Origin: Scatophagus argus
Lineage: Eukaryota; Chordata; Actinopteri; Scatophagidae
Assembly (NCBI RefSeq): GCF_020382885.2
Contig: NC_058504.1
Coordinates: forward strand, 6,996,519 to 7,060,518
Reading direction: 5' to 3'
Length of the DNA stretch: 64,000 bases
The notes beneath the pieces were generated by a model. The model did no database searches and was not told where the DNA came from. It worked only from the letters and a program-made list of their open reading frames with translations. Below are positions 27,837 through 40,115 of the stretch, piece by piece. The position numbers and the translations under genes were made by a program. How positions within the stretch are numbered: the stretch's first letter is position 1; every line of letters begins with the position of its first letter.

Positions 27837-30802
27837 TATCGATCTATCTTTAACTTAACTCAATCTCCTTCCCTCTTTCTTACAGTGGCTGAACCAAAGT
27901 CACAATGCCTGTGTGAACTATGCCAACCGCAATGCAACAAAGGCATAGAAACCTTTTGCTTCAGATCTTTTGTCTCCTCAATTACTTCTGTAAAAATACA
28001 GTTTTATTCATTTTGGTTGCTTTTGATTGTATAAAGTTATCTCTCTTATCCCACCTCAGCCTACGCCAACATCCAAGTTTCTACAAGGCTACGTGGGAGC
28101 TGTGACGAGTGCTGTTTCTATTGCAGTGAGTTTCCTTTTTGTTCCGTAACATCAACCTCCGCTCATCAGGGTACTAAAATGTCAAATTGAACAGTTTTTC
28201 TGTGAGTTGTACTTGTGCAGGTGAGCTGTAAATTTAGCGATGATCTGTCTTAGTATCATTCACTAATACTGTTTAGTTTTAGCAGTACAGTTTTATTACT
28301 AATACCAGTGTTTTGTCTGCAGTAAAGTAAAAATCCTAACATTAGCAGCATTTAAAGCATTTTGCAGACCTGATGTTACATGAATTTTCATCAACCTTGT
28401 TATTTGTATTTAAAAGGTGGGACTGAATGTGCTGATTCAGAAGGCCAATAAGCTGAGCCCTGCCACCAGAATGATAATACAGAGATTTGTCCCTTTCCCG
28501 GCTGTGGGTAGGTTTTCAAAAGACCATTTATGCTTGTTAAAATGGGGGTAATTATTAGTGTGTGTGTGTGTCTCTGGTGGTTGGAATCGCAACATCTCAT
28601 TCATATGACACTGAATATTTCTGCTTGTTAATTACTTTAATGAGATTTTGCTTTAAAATATTCATTTTACTGAAGTTCTCAAAGTGTTTTATTGCACACC
28701 AAGAATCTTCTGAAAGACAACTTTACAGTATTAAAGTTTTGGTAAGCTTTGTTCTTAGTTAAGGAATTTTGAAAAATTTCTTGCCTTCAGCATCTGTTCT
28801 TCATCTGTTCTGTGAAAATGTATTAAATTGTAAAAACTGTCTCTCTCTTTCTGACCTCAGCTAGTGCAAACATCTGTAATGTGGGCCTGATGAGACACAA
28901 TGAACTATCTGAAGGTATTGATGTACTGGACCACAATGGGAATGTGGTGGGATCCTCAAAAATAGCCGCCAGACACGTGAGTGGCTCTTTGCATGCTCAG
29001 CATACTTGTTACTTCACTGCACTGAATATAACACAGTTGCTGCTCTTTTCAAATGTGATGGTGGCTGAAAATCTATCATTTCCTGCTCGGCTCCTGTCGC
29101 TCAGCACCCATCTGATCTTCCGAAAGGGAAAATTAAATCCAACTCATTGCAGCGTTTGAAATGAGGCATGTGCACAATGTTCTCATCTTTTTCCCCCAGG
29201 CGATCATGGAGACCGCATTCACACGTGTGGTCCTGCCGATGCCAATCTTTGTGCTGCCTCCCATCATTATGTCCTACCTAGAGAGGTTTGTACAGAAGAC
29301 TGCATGTAACAGTTATATCATTACTGATAAGGCTTATTTTCTCAACTAGTTGATTAATCTTTTGATCTGTAAAGTGTCAAAAATATGAAAACAATTCTTC
29401 ACAAGCTTGAGTTCATATTATTGTTATGTTGTTTTGTCTAAGCAACAGTCCCAATCTCACATATGTCTATATCTACTATTTTTGATTTTAATCATTCATC
29501 ATTTTCATTTTATCAATTCATTCTATAGAAACACTAAAGCTATTGAGATATTTAAATATTAAATGTTCATAACAAGAAAAAAAAACCTCAAAACCTAAAA
29601 TATAACGAGCTGTGAATGCCATTCTGAGAAAATTTGAGTAAGAATGAAAGTTTTTTGTTTTCAGTTCGGCTTTGGACAAAGGAGCGTGTTTCTCTATTGT
29701 TGAATCTAAACTAGCCTAGCTTAGCAGAGGAGGTAGCTGGAACTACCATCTCAGCATCCTAAACATCTAAAGGATTTTTATTTCTTTTCTTTGAATTCAA
29801 ATGAAATATGTTCAATAAAAGCCTTCACAAGTACAAAACCTTATAAATTTTATGTATGTGTTTGGATAACTACACAAAACCCATTTTTTCTCAGCTTCTT
29901 CCTCTCTTTAGTATTGCTCTGTGTCTTCATAGGGCAGTAGTCCTGTTTAATTCTGGTCTAAACAATACTCTCCATATTTGTGTGTGTAATGAGCCAGTGT
30001 CAGCATATGTTGTGCCCTAAAGTCTTTAGCTACAATCTTGGTAGTAGGTTAGGTCACAGCCAGAGAAAATGTTGAAATATGAAAATATAACAATATAGCC
30101 TGATGTACTTATATAGATGGAAAAAAAATAGGATTTCTCTTTATATTGTGAAATTAAATAAAAGAGATTATCTAGACTCTGACTCATTAAACCCAGACCT
30201 GGAACTTTCACAAACACAGCTTCTCCCTCCCACTAAATGTGGAAAGTAGCTCCCCCAAATCTGCACGTGGTATTGTTCTCCATATCCAAAAATAGCTCAC
30301 GGTAGGGTAGTCATCTGGGATCGATCCACACAGAAATCTCACGGCTTTCCTTTTCCCACTCTGTTCACTTATGTAGGCTGCGATTGTTGCAGAGCAACCG
30401 CAGATTGTTGCTGCCCGTCCACAGCTTTGTGTGCCTGGTTACCTTCGGCCTCTCCCTGCCTGTGGCCATCAGCCTGTTCCCCCAGATGTCTCAGGTACAG
30501 TAACACGTCAGTTCAACTGCTCATACAGCCGACTCGAGGCCAGATGGCTGAGGGAGCAGCTGGGAAGAAATTACTTATACGCCACTTGAAATGCACAAGC
30601 TCGTATTCACCTCTTGTTCCGGATGTCTCATCCCACGTCTAATTACAAAGTCAAAGTGATGCTCAAAGACAGACTATGAGAGAGGCAGAGCTAAAATTTA
30701 ACCTACTGTCTTTGCCTTTTACAGATTGAGGTGTCTCGCCTTGAGCCAGAGATTGCCATGGCAACAGATTGCAAGATGGTGACCTACAACAAGGGTTTAT
30801 GA
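22963..30802 (+). CDS. sfxn5: Sideroflexin-5, complete (14 coding exons)
   Basis: Exons: 22963-23019, 26340-26408, 26890-26967, 27099-27125, 27234-27288, 27407-27432, 27592-27645, 27886-27942, 28060-28125, 28417-28507, 28861-28976, 29200-29285, 30377-30494 and 30725-30802 (TGA). The sum is 978 nt (325 aa; human about 340), with all phases consistent. Sideroflexins are multi-pass mitochondrial inner-membrane carriers. SFXN1-3 carry serine, and SFXN5 has been linked to citrate transport, so its substrate is less certain. Landmarks are [32 protein letters not shown], the Asn-rich [50 protein letters not shown] and several hydrophobic segments ([33 protein letters not shown]). No cleavable presequence is evident, as expected for the family. 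The start ATG lies in gtcATGGCGG. Introns 3 and 8 appear to use GC donors. Confidence 0.97.
24480..24560. repeat. Degenerate ACAAAGAGACA-type minisatellite
   Basis: ACAACGAGACACACACC, ATCACAAAGAGACAAATAAA and further variants form a loose array in sfxn5 intron 1. A related motif is at about 24100-24130. Units are too diverged to count precisely. Confidence 0.35.
25630..25990. repeat. Foldback element with GTTAGCTTAGCTTAGC arms
   Basis: The left arm ATGAAGCAGTCGGTTAGCTT (from 25638) and the right arm, read in reverse from about 25980 (AAATATGGTTATTTGCTGTC ... ATGAAGCTACACTTAGGAG ... GGTTAGCTTAGTC), carry the same text in opposite orientation. They enclose about 170 bp. The left arm lacks the distal part. 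It is a known-looking teleost MITE/foldback family, with other copies at 20420 and 37130. Confidence 0.6.
26110..26143. repeat. Perfect 14-bp inverted repeat in sfxn5 intron 1
   Basis: GTCACATTAACACA and its exact complement are separated by six bases (26124-26129). It would form an AT-rich hairpin. No function is evident. Confidence 0.8.
27099..27125 (+). CDS. sfxn5: sfxn5 27-nt microexon 4
   Basis: This exon encodes only LWEAQKIKQ, between CTGTGCAG and GTAAGT. It is in phase 0 at both ends, so skipping would delete nine residues without a frameshift. The matching residues (LWxAQKIKQ) are conserved in the human protein as I remember it. Another very short exon (27407-27432, 26 nt) follows two exons later. 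Confidence 0.9.
27807..27850 (+). repeat. TCTA/TA microsatellite in sfxn5 intron 7
   Basis: About five TCTA units run into about nine TA units, ending at a further short TCTA stretch after 27840. It lies within 40-80 bp of the exon 8 acceptor. Confidence 0.8.
29340..29460. repeat. Fragment of ATTAGTCGATTAATCG-type teleost repeat
   Basis: AGTTGATTAATCTTTTGATC, GTAAAGTGTCAAAAATATG and TTGTTTTGTCTAAGCAACAG follow the order seen in a common fish repeat whose ends are rich in ATTAGTCGATTAATCG. Similar fragments occur at 32550, 43265 and 46385. Confidence 0.45.
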
Positions 30803-33180
30803 TTGATGTATGTGGTGTGGGAGAGGAGAGGTAATGATGACCGGGGTGGGGGGGTTTGGCTGGGAGGGGTGAAGACTGAAATGATGCTGCGTTCCGAAGA
30901 GGCCTACCTGTCGGCGGGGTTTCTTCAGAGAGGCAGAGCCTGTAAATCATCATGTACTAACCCAGGGTTTCCAAATCTTTTTTCTTTTTTTTTGCAGTTC
31001 TCAATATCCTAGCAATTACTGAGTCAAGGTTGAAACTCTTTTTTTGTCCTTTCAAGGAAGAATCTTTCTATGTAGAATAGATATATTTACTCTGAAATCA
31101 GGTTTTTAGCGTTAATAAAATGCTTTTAATATATATGGAACAGTGTTTCCTGCACACAGGCTATATGATGTTGTACACTGAGGTGTAGTTGCCATTTGCT
31201 GCTATTTGACCCAATGACAAAGGTCTATAAGTACAGTTCAGTTTTTGTCCACCTTGGTTCTGTAAACGCATCCTTGTGATTCTTGAAAACAAAGTTACAT
31301 ATACTTTACTTTATCTACTCTGCTCTACATTTGCAACACCATTTTCATGTATGTGTACTGGCTGCAACCAGTTTTATGTGTGTTGTATTTGAATCATTTT
31401 TTAGAGGTAAATGATTGTAGTATTTCACAAGAAAAAAGCTTCACATCTATAAACCCCCCCCCCCAAAACAACCTAATTTTCTGTAGCTTAAATGTTTTCT
31501 TTTCCAACCCATTAATTATCTCTCAACCGCTCATTGATTAAGGCATTCATTTCCTTACATAAACACATGAACTGCACAAACATTTCTGACAAGGATCCCT
31601 TAAATTACGTCATTCATTCTCCAAACTATCTTTTGCTTTGGTACTTTAATTTCCCCTTCCCTCTCAGTAGTCAAAACAAACTGATATGGATATATCTGCA
31701 ATACGTTTATGCCGACCGAGCCGCTTGTCTGATGTATTGTTACAATGGAACATAGCAAGAAGTCTTACAGGACGCTCAGCGCTAACCCGCAGTGCTGATA
31801 TATTCTGTAGAGTTAGATAAATAGAGAAATACTGATGAGGGAATTTCATAGGACTGTTACTCCATGGAACAATATTGCCAATGTGAAGCCACTCTGTCAG
31901 TGGCCGTACTGTACTGTGGATGTTTGCCCTAACAATGTGAAACAACATGCAGAATTCTACTGTTTGGGCATTTGTTTTTCTACACTTACCAATTCTGCGT
32001 ACTAACTTTCTTTCCTGACTTGTAGGAAAGACATTTTATTCCACTGCTGACTGTTTTCCTAAACCACTACCTACTGTATCCTTAATAAATTGCTTCTTTT
32101 GTACAGCGTAAAAGTATAACCTTTATATTACACTACTGATTATATGAACTAGCATAGTATTTGTAATTATTTGTATAATACTTATATTAAAATGTTATTA
32201 AATGTTTGCTAGTCAAACAATGTGAAACATTTATGTATATTATCTAAAAATATACAATAAATAATTTTTCTCTGTTAACTGTTGTGAAGACTTTGTTTCC
32301 AGACTTGTCAATGTCTGGATATTGTGCTATCAGTGATATCAGTGTTTTACTCTTTGGACCATTTATCACTTTAGTACATTTGTTTTTAATTTGCATTTTA
32401 AATTGGATCTAATTTAGTTGTCACAAATTTCAACTTAATATTAAGTTGCATTACTTACATTGCATGACAATATTGATATAATATTCAGTCTATTTCTTTA
32501 ATACTGTACTGTATTGCAGTGTATTTGCAAGGAAACTGTCAGAGCAGAAAATTATTAGTTAACTGATTAGTTGATTGACCGAAAAAGAGAAAATGAATGT
32601 GCTAGTTTGATAATCTTTAAATATTTTAGGTGTTTGGTCTTTTTTTTTAACCTTGGGATGCAGAATATTTTATCAAATTTCAATTTTTTCTAAATCTGTA
32701 CTGACTAAAAAGTGTGTTGATTGATTAAGAAAATTTTATGTATATATGATGGTCTTAAATAGCGTGACTGACCACTCAAAGTGCTTCACAACACGAGTCA
32801 GCACTGACCCATTCATACCAACATTCATACACAGTTGGCAGAGGTCACCATGCAAGGTGGCACCTACTCATCTGAACTCAGGAACATTCACCAACACTCA
32901 TACACTAGTGGTACACCTGGAGCAGTTTGGGGTTTGGGGTCTTGGTGAATGTCCCTGGGATTCAAACACCAACCTTCCATGACTACTCTACCTCCTTGGC
33001 CACGTGGGTGTGACCAGCGAAGGCAAAAGTAAGGGGTAGTATAAATGTGACTGTGATTATGTGCGATTTATTTTTAAATTTGTGAATATATTAGATGTGT
33101 TGAAAACATTTCTAACATTTATGGTGTTTCTGGTGGAAATTTCTTTATTTTATTGTGTATTTACTGCAGTTTTATATCAG
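30803..33180 (+). other. sfxn5 3' UTR and spacer before smyd5
   Basis: AATAAA at 31114-31119, about 310 bases after the stop, is the likely poly(A) signal. Downstream to 33180 the DNA is AT-rich with no gene seen. It contains two repeat fragments, at 32550-32650 and 32755-33010. Confidence 0.5.
32755..33010. repeat. Teleost interspersed repeat (ACCACTCAAAGTGCTT family)
   Basis: Text in order: GACCACTCAAAGTGCTTCAC, CCCATTCATACCAACATTC, GCAGAGGTCACCATGCAAGG, GAGCAGTTTGGGGTTTGGGG, GGGATTCAAACACCAACCTT, CTCTACCTCCTTGGCCACG. I recognise this as one of the commonest fish repeats; the class is not certain. It is nearly full length and moderately diverged. Confidence 0.65.
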
Positions 33181-33189
33181 CTCACCAAA

Positions 33190-33295
33190 CAGTTTTACCT
33201 GATATTTCACATGTCCGCCACCAGAGGTCACTGCCGTCTCTTTTCAGAGATTAAACGTCAGTGTCAGAGTTGAAAGGGGAAAGGTCGTGCAAAAC
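33190..33295 (+). promoter_or_regulatory. smyd5 proximal promoter/5' UTR
   Basis: The 100 bases before the smyd5 ATG are more GC-rich than the spacer. They start with CATGTCCGCCACCAGAGGTC (CTCF-like CCACCAGAGG core at 33217-33226). The start sits in AAAACATGGCTGC, which resembles a YY1-type initiator (AANATGGC). There is no TATA box. All is inferred from sequence. Confidence 0.4.
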
Positions 33296-36200
33296 ATGGC
33301 TGCTCCCCTGGATGACATGTTTTCCTTCTGCGTGGATCCCGGCAAAGTTGCTGCCTGCGTGGAAGTCCGATTTATTGACAATATTAAGGTAATGTGGCTT
33401 CTAGTTTGTCAGACTGAAAGATCCAGACGGATCTGCGGAGTAAAGCGGCGCTGCAGCAGCGAAGCGGCTTTCAGTGTGGCTCACAGGCAGGCAGCGCAGA
33501 GGCTGCAGGGCTCAGGAGGACCTGGACTGGTGTACGAACGAAATGTTTTCTGATGGCAAAATAACAGATCTGCTAGTGTCCAAAACTAAATGACTGGTTT
33601 GGTGCTTTACTGTGTTCATATCAATCGAAAGTGAGTACAGAAAACTAGAGGATAGCATCCACTATTTTACACCATAACTCACCGTCAAACTTCGCTTTAG
33701 TGTGTGATTGTGGTTTTTGGAGCCAGTAAATTCACTGTCTCTAAATGTTTAGCTTCAGTTTCGCTCAGAGGCTCATTATCGTTATTATGTCAGCCAACAA
33801 TATGTGTCATTGACATTTAACTAAAGCAGGAGGCGTCCTTTACTCAAGAGCCAAAATCACATGATTTCACACAGTGCTGTCAAGGGTAAATTTGCTTGAT
33901 AAGAAACCCGAAAAAGAAGAAAAAAATAACAACACGGTAATTTAGTTATTGATATTTTTTGATCTGAAATATAAATATCACTTACCCAGCATCTCTTTGT
34001 GTATTTCCATGTCTGTGATTAAAGCATGAATGAGACCTTTTAAAGCTTTTTAGCTCCTATGTGTCAGGTATGTTCCTTTCACAGCTAACTGCGGTAGGTG
34101 TAGAAGCCAAGGCTGCTGTGTTTTCAGAGACTGGATGAATACAGAAGAATACAACAGTATTGGTGTGTCATTCATGTTTCAGGGCAAAGGCCTCTTCGCC
34201 AAAAGGAGCATCAAGAAGGGAGACACCATTTTTTTTGAGCGACCTCTGGTCTCTGCCCAATTCCTGTGGAATGCTTTGTATAAATATAAAGGTGAGAAAT
34301 GTCAAACGCATTGAAATAACACATTCTAATGAAGTATCCTGGTCGGATATGCACATTTTAAACATACACAGTGAGTTACTGGACTGGACTTTGCGCCTTA
34401 ACCATCTGGCTTTTGGGAGACTCCAGTTGTACTTACTGGTCTTACAATATACAAATACAAAACCATGTATGTTTCATCCTAAACATGAGTTGACAAACAT
34501 TGAATAAATCAAGGTTTTAGGAGGAGTGTGACGTAGAATGAAACTTCAGTATGTTAAACCAATATGGTCTGTGGACATGTATTATCCCTACTTGTCTGCC
34601 CTGCTGTGTCCCTGTACAGCCTGTGAGTACTGCCTACGGGCTCTGGAGACGGCAGAGGAGAATGCAAGGAGACTCAGTGGCATCCCCGGGCTCATCCTTC
34701 CTCGCCCTGAGCTGTGCCGTGTTCGGCCAGAGCTGCACCAAGCCTGTCCTCAGTGCCAGGTTAGTCCAATCGCTAAAGAGTTCGCTCAAAGCTCCAGAGC
34801 CCAGTTTGACTGATGCTGGTTTTTGAAAGGCCTGAACAGAAGGAAGATCATATTGATAGAAAGCAAGAAATATACTGATTGGCCGTGATGTCTTGCTGAT
34901 TAGAGGTGCTATGGATCAAACTTGAGACACACTTTATGCCCAATTGTTTCTTTGCAGTATTTCATAAACACCACACACAAAGATGCTCAGTTTTAAGTGC
35001 CGCAATGCAATATACATTTAATTAATTAAAAATTTTTATAGCACTTTTCAAAAGATGATTACAAAGTGCCTCACAAAAGATATAATGTCAATATATTCGA
35101 TTAAAATTAGTAAGCAAAGTAAAGGCTTAGTAAAAATGAACAAATGCAGTAAGAAATAAAACTTCAAGAAAATGCAAGTTTAAGGGGAGATATTTTTCTA
35201 CCTGTCATATATTTATTTTTTTGGTAATTTGCAGTGTTAATGATATAAGCTGGCCTCCTTCATCAGGTAATGTACTGTAGCAGCGAGTGTCGACAAGCTG
35301 CAGCAGAGCAGTATCATCGAGTTCTGTGTTTGGGTCCCTCCCAGGAAGATCCGGACCACCCCATCAATAAGCTCAAAGATGCATGGAGGTCAGAGCTAAT
35401 TTTATAGATATTTTCTTTGTAAAACATCTTGAATGTCCTCTGCATTCTGATTATTTTTTGAAGTTTTCATTCATCTCAATGAAGACCTCTTCACGTCTTC
35501 TTTTCAGGAGCATGCATTATCCCCCAGAGACCTCCAGCATTACGCTTATGGCCAAAATGGTGGCTGTGGTGAAACAGGTGAGTCTATTTGGGGGTCTTTG
35601 AGGTTAATCTTACAGGTTTTCATCCAAAAGAAACTAACAAATATTAGAAACATTGCTGCATGTTGTCAGATTTTTATCACCCACTCACTATTGTTGCATC
35701 ATTTTTCTTAAATTGAACTTCATGGTGTTAAACCTTGCTTGAAATTAACTGAGCCCTAATACACATGTCTAGTGCTGGATGGATGAAGCCCTTTTTCTAT
35801 TTGAGCTGAAAAAAAAAAGCCTTTGGGCCTTCAAACTCAGCAAACAGTGACATCTGGTGGCCTGTAAGCTTACAGCAGCCATTCAAGACTGGGGCTGTTG
35901 GTGTCCTTAAGTCACTGAGGGCTCATGTTTAAAAACGTCATGGTTGATATTTATGTGACATTTTGTATAGGTCGCACTGGGATGTGATTGGAGAGTGATA
36001 TTAAACTAGTCCAATACTTATAATTACATCATTACTTGGGTGTCATGTGGAAATGTATTAATTAATCTCCTCTCTTCTTTTTTCACTGGTGTGGGATAAC
36101 AGGAGAGTAGTGAATATTGGACTTGTAATCATTTGGTGGTCAATAACGTCACTCCACATGAATAATAAAGTTGTTTTGTGTCTATGGGATATGTAAATAG

Positions 36201-39200
36201 GCCATGTTTGCTAACACTTTCCCTGTAACAACTTCACAAGGTGTTTACATGCCAGTGGTTTTGCAGATGATTTAACATGGCATTGTGGATTAAGAAATAA
36301 AGACAACAGATTAAGGCTTTATGTATACCATGCTAAATCAAGCTGAGACTATTGCCAAGGTTATGGAAGCTAGAATTCACAGTGTTCAAAAAGCCGCAAA
36401 TGGCTTCCTGTCTTGGCGCGGACACAACCAGGAGTTAGTTTTTATTATACTTCAGAAGACATTAGGCATGAGTCTCGAAGAAGATACAGTATACTGCATA
36501 TTAATAGTAAAATACACTATAAAAACTAAGTGACATAGTGTTTATAAATATTAATGGTTATTTTATCAAGGCCAAAGACAAAGCACACTGGCAGAAGCTG
36601 TTTTCACACTTCTGCAGCCGAGCAGCAAATGAGGAAGAGGAGATTGCCCATAAGCTCCTGGGAGAGCAGTTCAGAGTAAGTTATCTTTGTGTTATCATCA
36701 TGTTATTTCTGCTTGATGTATGAGATTGTTGATGTTTAAATTGTCAGTTCAAAGACCGTGTCATGCTCTTAAGCATTATTTTACAGCCCGATGAGCAAAG
36801 CGTAACAGTGTTACACTCCCCTGGTGGAGGATTAATTCCCCTCTGTGGCCACATGTGCTTGTGATATATGTTTTCTGTTATGTAAAATGCCATTTTTTAT
36901 TTATCTAACATCGTTTCCACAGGGGCAGTTGACCTTGTTACACAGCCTTTTCAAAGCAGCACTTTATGATGATGATCTTAATCGGGTAAGAAAGACCAAC
37001 TCAAGTGTACCCACTACATGTTTCTTCATTTTTTTCACCAAAACCACCAAACTGAACCTGTCTGTAGAACTACAACCATCAACTAGATTTATCATCAGCT
37101 AATCGTGTTATTTTCTTGAGTAAAAGATCGGCTTCACAGTTTGGGGAATTATGCCTGCTATCTTTACTGCTGAGTTATAGGAGAAAAAAGTATACCACTC
37201 GTATTTGTAAGGTCGTCATGAAGCAGCTGGTTGATTTAGCTTAGGATATAGACTGGAAATGGGGCTTTGTACAAAGTTAAAAAAAAATCTATCTGTATTT
37301 TATATTCCTCTGTACAAAAACTGAAGGGTAAAAACAGCATGGTTTGTGTAGAACTACTTCTTGGTCAGTAGCAGTAACTTGATAAAGTCTCTCTTGGTTG
37401 TATGGCTAATCCAGGAAGTCACTGCTGCTATACAAGTTCAGAACCTCACATAAAACAGCACTGAGGTACTGTGTTAAGAAAAAAAGTTAAGATGTTTGCT
37501 CTGTATGCAACGCTAACAGTCACTTGGCTTCATATCCTACACAGATAGACAGACAGAAAGCTTTACGCTCTGTGGAGCTGCACCTTACATCTTGAAGTTT
37601 GTGGCTTTGGACAGCTAATTAAAGCACAGAGTTAGTGATTTTAATGTGTTTTTATTGTCCTACTCATTAAATCACTTTTGATAAACATTTTCATCTGAAA
37701 TATTCTTTGATATTTGTCATGCTGATGGGATTTTACAGAAATGTATATTATATATATATTTTATATTTATATATTTTGACGTTATTATGAAGTTAATTTC
37801 TGCGACCCTGACTTTGGTAAAAGGGTTAAATCCTCTGACATGGATGAATAAATAAAGATATGAATGTATTGCAGTGGTTTGTCCCTGAGGGTTTCCGCTC
37901 TCTGTTCGCTCTTGTGGGAACCAACGGACAAGGCATCGGCACCAGGTAAAAACTCGCTTCCCTTGTCCTTCACTTCCACTTGTAACAGGCCTATCTCTGG
38001 GTTTTAGTTTGGCTCAGAGAGTCATCTCTTTTTGTGCTCCTATTTTTCTATTCAATTTCAGTTCCCTGAGTCAGTGGGTTCATGCCTGTGATGCACTTGA
38101 GCTTCCTGCCCAGCAGAAGGAGCAGTTGGACTCTTTTATCGACCAGCTATACAAGGACATTGAGAAAGGTCACAGTTTTATCTCAGTCTGGCGTTATTAT
38201 TCCCAGCTAAGCAGATTCACATTGGTCATATTGTGAGAGTTTAGACTGTCTGTGTTGCATTATTGACACTGTTTTTGTTAATACATAGCCTGCGATCAGA
38301 TCTCAGCAAAGCTTAAAACATGCATCATTTGTCTTTTCTCTCTCTGTGCAGAAACGGGAGACTTTCTGAACTGTGAGGGCTCCGGACTTTTCCTGCTTCA
38401 AAGCTCGTGTAAGTGCAGAGAACGTCCATATTATGAGCGTCGTTACATAAGTTCAAAGACTCTGTTCCTGTCATTAAGAGGCTGTCTCGTGACTTGTCTT
38501 GATGCCTCTTTGACCCCTGCAGGTAACCATAGCTGCATACCCAATGCAGAGGTGTCCTTCCCTGACAACAACTTCCTGCTTCAGCTCAGTGCCCTCAGTG
38601 ACATCAACCCGGGAGAGGTCGGCTGACACGTCTGGGTTTACAGTGATAAATTCTAGCCTGGGATAGACGGGACAGAACATCCCTCTCTCGCTTTCTGTGC
38701 TCCCTTGTCAGACAGTATTAGAAGGCTGAGACTTTGAGGATTGGAGTGGGTTTTTCAAGCTGTCAGAAAGATTGAGAAGCCTTGCATCTGCATGGCACAG
38801 TAATGTCACAGACGTGCTACTTTCACAGCAAAGCCTTCCTTTGAATGCTCCCTAAGACAGGAGCATTTCACCAATAGAAAGATGGAACACTGAAAACATG
38901 AATAATTTCCAATTGCCATTTGGAAAAGAATGTGTGTTTACGGGACTAACTGTAATTGTGACTTCTGATATGATCATCCAGTTCATTTGATTGCTTTCTT
39001 GAACTTTCAGGAGATCTGCATCAGTTATTTGGACTGCTGTCAGCGGGACCGAAGCCGTCATAGCAGACACAAAATTCTGAGGTAAACATCCCTCGGTTGA
39101 ATCACTCAAACAGGGCCATACTCCATTTTTCTGCTTTTTTCATGTGGATCAATAAAAAGCCTTCCAGGCAATAATGAACAGTCTTGAGGCAGCAATGTTA

Positions 39201-39560
39201 GGACTCTGATAGCTACTCCTGTACTTGCACTCCTCCTTGATCAACATGATCTCGGTCCGTCTTTGAACTACACTCCTATACAACATTTAAGGCAGTGGTT
39301 CCCGACCTTTTTCACAGTCCAGTCCAGTGAACTCGAGAACACCTTCATCAACACCACCATTTGTGTTGTAGATTTGAATTTATTTGTTTCTTTTGTGTTT
39401 AATTCAGTTCGGTCAAGCTTGGACATGGAGTGGCAAAACTTCCCAACCATGTATCCATTATTTGTAGTTAACTATTTCATCTGTGCTCTTTTTAATCAAA
39501 TCATTAGTTTATTATTATTATTATTATTATTATTTTTCAAATTAGTTGAGCTATATTGAG

Positions 39561-39596
<36 letters not shown>

Positions 39597-40115
39597 ATCT
39601 TGCCTCCCGGCAAAAGTAGAAGTAATCCCTACAGTACAAGTGTTCACTGACTTAAGGGAATTAAGTTTGCTTTGCAAGTCTCTGAGTTGCACGAGTTTTT
39701 ACTGTTTGCTGTGAGAATGGGCAACCTTGATAAGGTGCAGTCACCTCATACTGATGGTGTGAACCTTTTGGCACCCCCAAGTCACAACAACTGGAGGTAC
39801 TAATCCCACCTTAAGTAATTATCGTAATAAACACTCGTTTATTCAGTGTGCTGGGGCTGCTGATCCACCACAGCCAGATCCTGCAACAGATGTGAAATTA
39901 TTCTGATTAATTCAGCTCTTGTTAGAGGTGCAATAATGTAACTGGTGGAACATTTTCTTCCCAGGGAGAACTACCTGTTTGTCTGCTCATGTCTTAAGTG
40001 CATCTCCCAGATGGATGAGCTGGATGTGACATCAGAAGAGGAAGAGGAAGAAGAAGGAGATGCAGAAGGTGAAACAGAGGGGGATGAGATGGAAGATGAG
40101 ATGACAGATGTCTGA
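33296..40115 (+). CDS. smyd5: SET and MYND domain protein 5, complete (13 coding exons)
   Basis: Exons: 33296-33388, 34183-34291, 34620-34759, 35267-35388, 35508-35577, 36571-36675, 36923-36985, 37875-37945, 38062-38168, 38352-38408, 38523-38617, 39011-39081 and 39965-40115 (TGA). The sum is 1254 nt, giving 417 aa (human 418). SMYD5 is a SAM-dependent protein lysine methyltransferase, reported to act on histones (H4K20, H3K36) and on a ribosomal protein. Visible parts are the SET N-lobe [21 protein letters not shown]-type zinc ligands C110, C113, C118, C122, H131 and C135 with the upstream C69/C72 pair; [15 protein letters not shown]; the SET core NHSCIPNAE (N314-C317) and [10 protein letters not shown] (Tyr350); a post-SET CSCxxC (C375-C380); and a Glu-rich tail ending EMTDV. 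All key residues are present. The ATG at 33296 is preferred; a longer frame upstream starts only with GTG. Confidence 0.97.
37130..37450 (+). repeat. GTTAGCTTAGC-family foldback, decayed copy in smyd5 intron 7
   Basis: CACAGTTTGGGGAATTATGC, TATACCACTCGTATTTGTA, ATGAAGCAGCTGGTTGATTT, AGCTTAGGATATAGACTGG, TGTACAAAAACTGAAGGGT, ACTACTTCTTGGTCAGTAG and CCAGGAAGTCACTGCTGC follow the order I recall for the long form of this teleost repeat. It is more complete internally than the 25630 copy. Confidence 0.55.
39509..39535 (+). repeat. TTA trinucleotide microsatellite
   Basis: About nine ATT/TTA units lie in smyd5 intron 12, 30 bp before a CT array. Confidence 0.85.
39564..39595 (+). repeat. CT dinucleotide microsatellite
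   Basis: About fourteen CT units, with one interruption at the left, in smyd5 intron 12. Confidence 0.9.

Noticed and set aside
33287-33295. Upstream start of smyd5 at 33287
   Set aside because: The codon there is GTG. The ATG at 33296 gives the family-like N-terminus and length.
39290-39320. hAT-like end (GCAGTGGTTCCCGACC)
   Set aside because: Only one short end matches; no second terminal repeat or 8-bp duplication was seen.
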